Positions 57,450-64,000 of a DNA stretch of 64,000 nt are shown in pieces. The notes beneath the pieces are model-generated. The model saw only the letters and a program-made list of their open reading frames with translations. It searched no databases and was not told where the DNA came from. The stretch's first letter is position 1. Every line of letters begins with the position of its first letter. Both the position numbers and the translations under genes were made by a program. The stretch is from Euborellia annulipes (taxonomy: Eukaryota > Arthropoda > Insecta > Dermaptera > Anisolabididae): NCBI GenBank assembly GCA_023213315.1, contig JAKCPI010002630.1, positions 31,563-95,562 on the forward strand, in the 5' to 3' direction.

Positions 57450-60400
57450 CAAACCATTCTATTGTTATAGTACGATTTTCTCTTCAGGAGTAAATACTAA
57501 CAAACACTCCCAGCTTTGTTAAATGTAAATAGTAACATAAATGTTTTCTAAAACTGCCGACCTCGCACCGCGGGAATAATAAGGGCGAGGATAGAAGAAA
57601 ACTGATATTTTACATGTTATGTATTATTTCCCCATCTTTTACTTCATTTTAATTACAAATGTGGATTTTATAGCTGGATAATTGTTAATAGGTAAATAAA
57701 ATTATTTATTTATTGACCACTAGCTTAGTGGGTCAATAAATGAAATAATTTTAGCTGCTATTCTTTTATTTACCTATTTCATTTCAATTGTTTTGGAAGT
57801 GTTTGGTATGACTATGAGGCCTGCACGAGCATGTGAAAACGTGGAGCAGCCAGATTGGGCATGTTCGTGCGAGAAGGCCTTAAAAGATGAGAATGAGGCA
57901 TCAAGAAGACGAATAAACACACAGATTGGTCATATAATAGAGTAAATGGTGTTGAATTCGCTTTATGTGATTTTTTTTTAAAAGAAATTTCATGAGAAAT
58001 AAAAATAAATAAAGTTTGAGTTTGTGCAACATTTATGAAATTGCATTATTTAGTTATTTGCATTTTGTAGAAAAACCTTACGTGATGGAAAAAAAAACAT
58101 GCGCATATTTGGATTCAGTATACCTAAAAATATAAAGTTAAGCCACCAAACTTGAGACAATTTTCAAAAATGGAAAACGCAGGCTTGGTTTTGTTATCAG
58201 TACTTAAAATTTCATAGTTTATATTAAATGTTGGTTTTTTTTATCAAAATTGATTATTTATATAGTTTTTCTTGATTATTCAGAAAAGTGTTTCAAAATA
58301 AAACAAAATCCAATACTTTCTCTCTCTATATATACTAGTATATTTATATAAAGTAATAAGAGAAAGTAAAAAGTGTATATACCGGTATATATTTTTTTGA
58401 ATGAACACAAGGTCAAAAAATATTTTTAAATTATAAATTTGTTTATATGAAAATATGAGATATGGGTAAAAAGGATTTTTTAAATAATTTTTTTAAGTAA
58501 ATAATTATCTAATAATATTTATTTTGTTAATAGATAATAAAAGCCGGCGGGCAGCCATCTTTTATAACGGAGCGAACCCAAGCCAAGCACTTAACACTTA
58601 ACATGTTCACAACTTGCTATTGATAGCGATAGCAAGATTGGCTGGCAATTTTGGGTAAAAAGGGCAGACGAACTTTTGCAAGAATCAATTAAAAATAATA
58701 GTAATATGAGATAAAATTATTAAATTTTTTTAATTAAAAAAAAAATTTAATAATTTTAAGTTCTTTTTTAGATTTTTTGTGATTAAGGGTTTTTAATTGT
58801 TTAAAATCAATCTGATAAAAATATTTAAAGAGAATATTAAAAAAAATAGGAAGCCATGTGCTTCTTAATATATTTTTAGATAGCGTGTACAATTTTATCA
58901 TAATTATATTTTTACCAAATGATATTGAAATTTTGAATATTAATTTACTTACATATAGAAAGAATAATTCTATCGATGAATCAGCTTCGTTTGGCAAGTG
59001 TTTTTTTCAAAATGAGAAAGCATGGCTGCAGAGAGATGCGATGTGTTATCTTGAAAGGAGCCAAAAGAAAAAGAAGCAAAGAAGCGTTGCTCAGGCCGGC
59101 AAGCAATCGCCAATCGCCAATCGCGTAGCTTCCCCTCCAAGCTCCAAAGGCCAACGCGCAATGCATTTCGGGAGATGGCCAAAAGGCGAGCGAAAAAAAA
59201 AATTATTCTAATTGCATTTGCATAGATGAAAAAAATATTAAGAATAAAAATAAAAAATTAAATCTTTATTTAAAAAAAAAAACATCAACTAATTTTTATA
59301 ATTAAAAATTTGAATTTAAACTCGAACACATTTTTGCCCAGATTCGCGCGAAATTTGAATTAAGTAGCTGAAATCGGATGCAACATTTGCATCTTTAAAT
59401 AAATATAATATCCGATTTGCTCATTTAATTAGAATTAACAAATCTATAATAAAACAAGCCATATTTATTAGTTACTTATTGTAGGGTAGGATGATAATAA
59501 TAATATATGGTGATAATTATGTTAATCTTTTCGTTGTATTTGTTATGATATTGTTGACTATTTGTGTTTTGTAACCTCATTTATTTCTTAATAATTTATG
59601 ATTCACTTTATACTCGTTAATTTTGTTTCTAAAATTGACAACAAACTCTAAAATCTTGGAAGAGGATAGGAGTATTTTCTCAATGTTTATCATCGCGAAA
59701 TGACAGTTTAGGAATGATGTTCACAATCGAAGAAATGTCATATTGGGATCGGGAATTCATTTTATGCCTGGAACGCAGAACGCGGAATTAAAATTTATAT
59801 TATAAATCAATAGTAGAATTTCTATATATTATGAGCGTTGATTTTTTGTTAATCTGGTAGCTTTTTATGAAAAGAAAAGGAATAAAGGTGATTTTGGTAT
59901 CATAATTTGGGCACAGGCTTATATATAATTTTTTTTTATTTATTTTTCAAATTAGTCTAACAAAAAAGATATTTAAAAGTAATTAATTAATCAATATGTT
60001 TATTATATTTTAAAATTATATATCAAATTAGGATAAAAATACATGTATATATATATATATAAATATTCACCTTAGATTCGTTTTAATAGTCTTCCCCAGG
60101 TGAAATGACATTAGATGACCAGCTTCGATTTTAAGCAGGTGTCTCAAGGCTGGATTCTTCTTTTTGACTCATTAACAATATTTTGATTATAACTAATGAA
60201 AAAAAAAAAAAAAAAAATACACTCCCGCACCTTGAAAATGAAATTTGATAAAAAAACACTGATCACTATAAAAGGGGCTCTCTGAGACCACCAGGTCACA
60301 AAAATAATATAAAATTTCCTTTAGGGGTCTTTTTCGTTCAAATTTCTATATAATAAGAATTTTAGTTTCGGAAAAACAAATTCACAAAATGCACATAACT

Positions 60401-61335
60401 GAAAATTTTCTTTCAAATTGTTTTAAAATGGCAAATTTGAAGATTTTCATATAAATTCACTAAAAGCACTAAACTGTTTTTTTTTTTTTAAATCAGTGAA
60501 CATAAAAGCACTGAAAGAAGTAAAAATTTGAGAAAAATAAAATTCAGCACGAATACGGTAATATAATAGTATAAAAAAAAAAGAATTAAATATTTTTCTA
60601 TTGGTCTCAAGTTTCAAAAAATATTTTTTCACAGCGTTTTTTAAAAAGTGTAGCAAAAGACACAGGCGATGTAAAAAAAAAGATACAATTTCGGGGAGGA
60701 AAAATATTATATACATAAAAAAGAGAATAAAAAGAGGAAGTCTAAAAAATTTGGAGAATGGCAAGTTTCGTAGAGGTGCAAGAATCTAGAAGACACTCAA
60801 AAATAAAAAAAGAGAATCGCTGCAATGTAAAATTATCTATGTATTTTGTTTAGAGATTTTAAAAATATACAAGAAAATGACACAATTTATTTTAACCAAA
60901 TATTTACATTTATTTTTTTTTTTTCTAGTAATTATTATATAAATTGAATGCTTATTTACTAAATTATGAAAAAATCAAAATTGTCCTAATGACCACAACT
61001 TTTTTCTTGGATCAAAAATATTCTTTCTTTTCTAATAAGTAAAGTTTATTTCCTTTCAAATTAACTAAGGAATAATATCTTGTATTTTTGACGGGGTCGG
61101 CACATCCAATTCTCCAATTCCTTGCCATTTATCTAAAATATATATTGGCTAAAAAACGCAAGCAGATCGATGGTATATACTCCTTGTAGAGTATGAGTCA
61201 AGGAAGCAGAGAGTGAGTGTGTTGGATTGTTATTGTTAAGAGTGATTGTTGAAAAAAATAATGTAACAAAAACACGAATTCGTCTCATTCTTTACGTAGA
61301 CTAATATACTAGAACATAATACTCCCTACAATAAA
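57450..61335. other. Intergenic DNA without a recognised gene
   Basis: AT-rich. Positions 58316-58370 carry a TACTTTCTCTC...AGAGAAAGTA repeat end. 58980-59210 is less AT-rich with unrelated short ORFs on both strands that match nothing known to me. Nothing else could be supported. Confidence 0.4.
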
Positions 61336-61777
61336 ATTGTAGATTTCTATCAACTTTTAGAGTAAATACGTCATCTGGAAATAGTACTTTACCTAAAAAG
61401 TTTTTTGTTTAATAAGAAAGAGGATGCAGCCAAATAATTGAGCCTCTATTTAGGTTATGAATATTATCCATATAATATTATAAGCTTGACCTTCATGGTA
61501 TCACTTGTTGGTATTTTAAGAAATATTACATTCATTGGACAAAAAATGCAAACATCTTGTATTATTAACTAATGGCAACTCTATATATATAAAATTTAAA
61601 TATGCTCTTTGAAGGGTAAAGATGGCAGGGTTGATCCCAGCCGAAACGTCCCAATAAAGAGTGTTTATTACTAATTATTTGGCTGCATCCTCTTTCCTAT
61701 TAAAACAAAAAACTTTTTAGGTAAAGTACTACTTCCAGGTGACGTATTTACTCCAAAAGTTGATAGAAATCTACAAT
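61336..61777. repeat. Inverted repeat with hammerhead-family centre
   Basis: Arms 61336-61432 and 61680-61777 (ATTGTAGATTTCTATCAACTTTTAGAGTAAATACGTCATCTGGAAATAGTACTTTACC...) enclose GGCTGCATCC-ended sequence and a decayed core (AAAGA, T, GGC...GCC, GAAACGTCC at about 61628-61655). Confidence 0.55.
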
Positions 61778-62106
61778 CCCCCTCCAGGACCCCCTAGTTA
61801 TACCCAAGCTCACGATGTTCTCTACCTCCCCTCCAAGTTGTACACGGCATTCGGTGACATGCAGCATATCAATATAGGTACCAACCGCCCCAAAATAATG
61901 CGCCTCTAAGGAAGCGATTGTCAAAACGAAACAACTGGAGATGGTAAGCAAGATATAGCCAGGATATTTTTTCCGTAATCTCGAAGACGTGACTCCAAAG
62001 GATAAGTGTGTGATAAGATCACCATTAATTAAGTTTTTCAAAGTAGTTTATTTAGACACCTCTCAAAAGAAAAGCTAAATAAAAAAAAAAAGATTTCTAA
62101 CAGGAA

Positions 62107-62713
62107 CAGGTAGATCTAGGCAGCCAGCAAAGAATAAAAACTTTATTTAAATATCGTCGACGTTTCGGGAACGCATCTTCAGGACGATAAATCGTTAATG
62201 TTGGTGTATCAATCTAAACAAACCCTTAACGATTTATCTATGTTGAATATATTCCTCTATTTCTGACGTGCACATGATGAAAAGGTAAGTTAATTAAAGT
62301 TAAAATTAATTAAAACGTCAGATGTTTATTTTTTTAATCTCTTGACGATCGATTTCGTTATTTATAGCATCCTTAGGCCAGCTGGAAGAGCAACAAATTT
62401 GAATATAAATTATGTTTTTGTTGCTGGATTGTGGTTAATGTATATATTTGTGTATTTGTCCAGCAACAAAAACATAATTTATATTCAAATTTGTTGCTCT
62501 TCCAGCTGGCCTGAGGATGCTATAAATAACGAAATCGATCGCTAAAGAGATTAAATAATTATTAAAAAAACAAACATCTGACGTTTTAATTAATTTTAAC
62601 TTTAATTAACTTATCTTTTAACGATTTATCGTCCTGAAGATGGGAGCGATGAGTTCCCGAAACGTCGACGATATTTAAATAAAGTTTTTATTCTTTGCTG
62701 GCTGCCTACATCT
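62107..62713. mobile_element. Inverted pair of hammerhead-like repeats (right end of window)
   Basis: The left side starts CAGGTAGATCTAGGCAGCC and the right side ends GGCTGCCTACATCTACC. The arms meet near 62430-62460 around AATTATGTTTTTGTTGCTGGA and its complement. The right-arm core (62627-62673) is well formed; the left-arm core (about 62155-62195) has lost the stem II loop. Confidence 0.7.
62627..62673 (+). ncRNA. Hammerhead-like core, well paired
   Basis: Stem I TATCGTC with GACGATA (7 bp, perfect), CTGAAGA at 62634-62640, one extra T, stem II GGGA/TCCC around GCGATGAGT, GAAACGTC ending at 62666. It has the longest stem I of the copies with an intact core. Confidence 0.7.
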
Positions 62714-63060
62714 ACCATCACTCAGCTATTAATTTTTCTTTTCAAAAAAGATTTATTATTTTGTGAATTATTTAAGAAAAACGCAAAATAAAAAATTATA
62801 AAAGTTTAATAATTTTTATAATTATATTTCAAAATTTTACAAATATTAGAAGATCAAATTTTTCAAAGTTTTTGGGTTCATCTTAAAAGCCTTGAATTAA
62901 TAGAAATCAAAACGTTTTTTTTTTTGTTTTGTATTTTCAATAATATTAAAATTTTTATAATTTTTCTTTTTTTTTACACTTGAGAAAAAAGTTGTGTATT
63001 AAATTGAATAATAATATCTCTTAATAAAAAATTGTATATTATTAGATACTTATTTATTAT

Positions 63061-63788
63061 TTAATAAATATTTTTATAAGATGCAAAAAGAGAATTATTC
63101 CCTGGAATTGTAGGTGCTGATGAAGCTGATGAAGTAATTTTTTGTAAAAGATCTCCTTTAATGAGTGAGTCGAGAGCTTTTTGTACGTTGGGGTCGTTAA
63201 GTAGCGGCGCAGCTTGGGTAGCTGCTGAATCGGTCGACCACGATACGCCCCCTGAGGGGGGTGCCAATGCTGCAGACACTGACGGCGAAATTGTTACCTC
63301 TTTTGGAGTAGTGATGATGTTTTTGGTCAATGGCTTGTTAATAATTTCCATTATCCTCTTTTTTAGCTCTTCTTCTTTCCTCATAGCCTCTGTGTTTTCA
63401 AATTAAAATCAAATATAAAATATTTCAAAATTAAAATAAAAAAAATAATAATAAATACCTCTTTCAACAGTGGATGCAAGTTCTTTGTTTTCACCAAGCT
63501 CTGCTCGGACTTGTTCATCTCGTTTGCGTTTAAGATAGAAGAGTAATTTATCATATTGTAATACAGTGAGGGAACGATTATCCGTTAATAACGTGATAAG
63601 CTTTTGAATAGCTTCTGGGTGCGGTTTGATGCCGTTAATATCGGATTCGTCCATTTTAGGAAGGGAAGCTGGCCCAGAGCTAATTGAGGCAGGTTGAGGG
63701 GCTTGGTTAAGAGCTTTTTCTCGCCGGAATTGTTCAAAATTGCGAGAGATGAATGTCATGGCATCCTCAAGAGGCATATTCCTATGTT
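63061..63788 (-). CDS. NCOA5: NCOA5-like protein, C-terminal exons
   Basis: Two exons, 63788-63459 and 63389-63061, give the last about 219 residues; the gene continues upstream past the window edge. The segment includes EDAMTFISRNFEQFRREKA, HPEAIQKLITLLTDNRSLTV with YDKLLFYLKRKRDEQ, then a helix rich in Lys/Glu and a C-terminus with NDPNVQKALDSLIKG. This order (DNR-L-T repeat, charged helix, PNVQKALDSLI end) fits nuclear receptor coactivator 5 of arthropods, a nuclear coregulator. The family call rests on memory of that layout, so another coactivator-like protein is possible. Confidence 0.6.
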
Positions 63789-64000
63789 CTAAAAGAAAAA
63801 TTATAATTTATAACATGATGTGTTTTAACAAACTCAAATTTTTAGATTCTAAGACAAGAATTACGTATATTGGGTTGACCACTTCAATTTATTGCCAATA
63901 CACTGCGCGTTAAAAACAAACGTAACACTTTGTTTCTTCTTAAAAAGGCCTGTAATTTATTAAACATTTAATATGAAATATCTTAAGCATTTGTAATTAA

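Noticed and set aside
58858..59211. Overlapping ORFs on both strands near 59.0 kb
   Set aside because: Both strands are open because of local composition; neither has exon borders, motifs or a neighbour that supports it.
61748..62041. Minus-strand 97-codon ORF between two inverted repeats
   Set aside because: It looks protein-like in places but overlaps the end of an inverted repeat, has no splice partner and matches no family I know.
1..64000. CRISPR arrays, rRNA genes or functional tRNA genes
   Set aside because: No regularly spaced repeats, no rRNA-like blocks and no complete tRNA cloverleaf were found; the A/B-box matches all belong to SINEs.

Overview
The window is nuclear DNA from an animal, most likely an arthropod. 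It is very AT-rich, its genes are cut by many short GT-AG introns, and every recognisable protein is a metazoan housekeeping gene. One gene fuses a degenerate MoaE-like region to an MBIP domain, an arrangement I associate with the insect ATAC complex. The species cannot be named from the sequence alone.

Layout of the genes: an RS-rich/acidic nuclear-type protein (-, 12808 down to about 2052, 3' end not found); MoaE/MBIP-like protein (+, 13633-16075); ESS2/DGCR14 splicing factor (-, 28992-18418) carrying an antisense LINE in a 4.5-kb intron; CIAPIN1/anamorsin (+, 29598-32856); a 92-aa acidic coiled-coil protein (-, 33823-33342); MORN4 (-, 35185-34573); a 96-aa probable paralogue of the 92-aa protein (+, 35890-38471); an unidentified 590-aa helical-repeat protein (-, 44409-38630); dolichol kinase DOLK (+, 44724-47740); SF3B3 (-, 56664-47916); and the 3' end of an NCOA5-like gene (-, from the right edge to 63061). 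Exon models were joined by splice sites and reading phase. The SF3B3, DOLK, CIAPIN1, MORN4, MBIP and helical-repeat models add up to whole codons. ESS2 and the RS-rich gene each need one base corrected in a 7-nt homopolymer. Most genes form head-to-head or tail-to-tail pairs. Two gene products (SF3B3 and ESS2) belong to spliceosome biology and the RS-rich protein may too, but there is no operon-like logic.

Introns and intergenic DNA are full of non-coding mobile elements: hAT-type MITEs with exact 8-bp target duplications, Tc1/mariner-type MITEs, at least two tRNA-derived SINE families with related 3' ends, one nearly complete non-LTR retrotransposon, and decayed transposase and RT fragments. 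Several are nested inside each other.

The most striking signal is a dispersed group of repeats carrying a hammerhead-ribozyme-like core (CUGANGA, stem II, GAAACGU[C/U], with a pairing stem I). They usually lie as head-to-head inverted pairs, and two copies are bounded by 12-13-bp direct repeats. They resemble the hammerhead-bearing terminal repeats described for Penelope-like elements and retrozymes, but no Penelope ORF is present, and nearly every copy has one extra base between CUGANGA and stem II.
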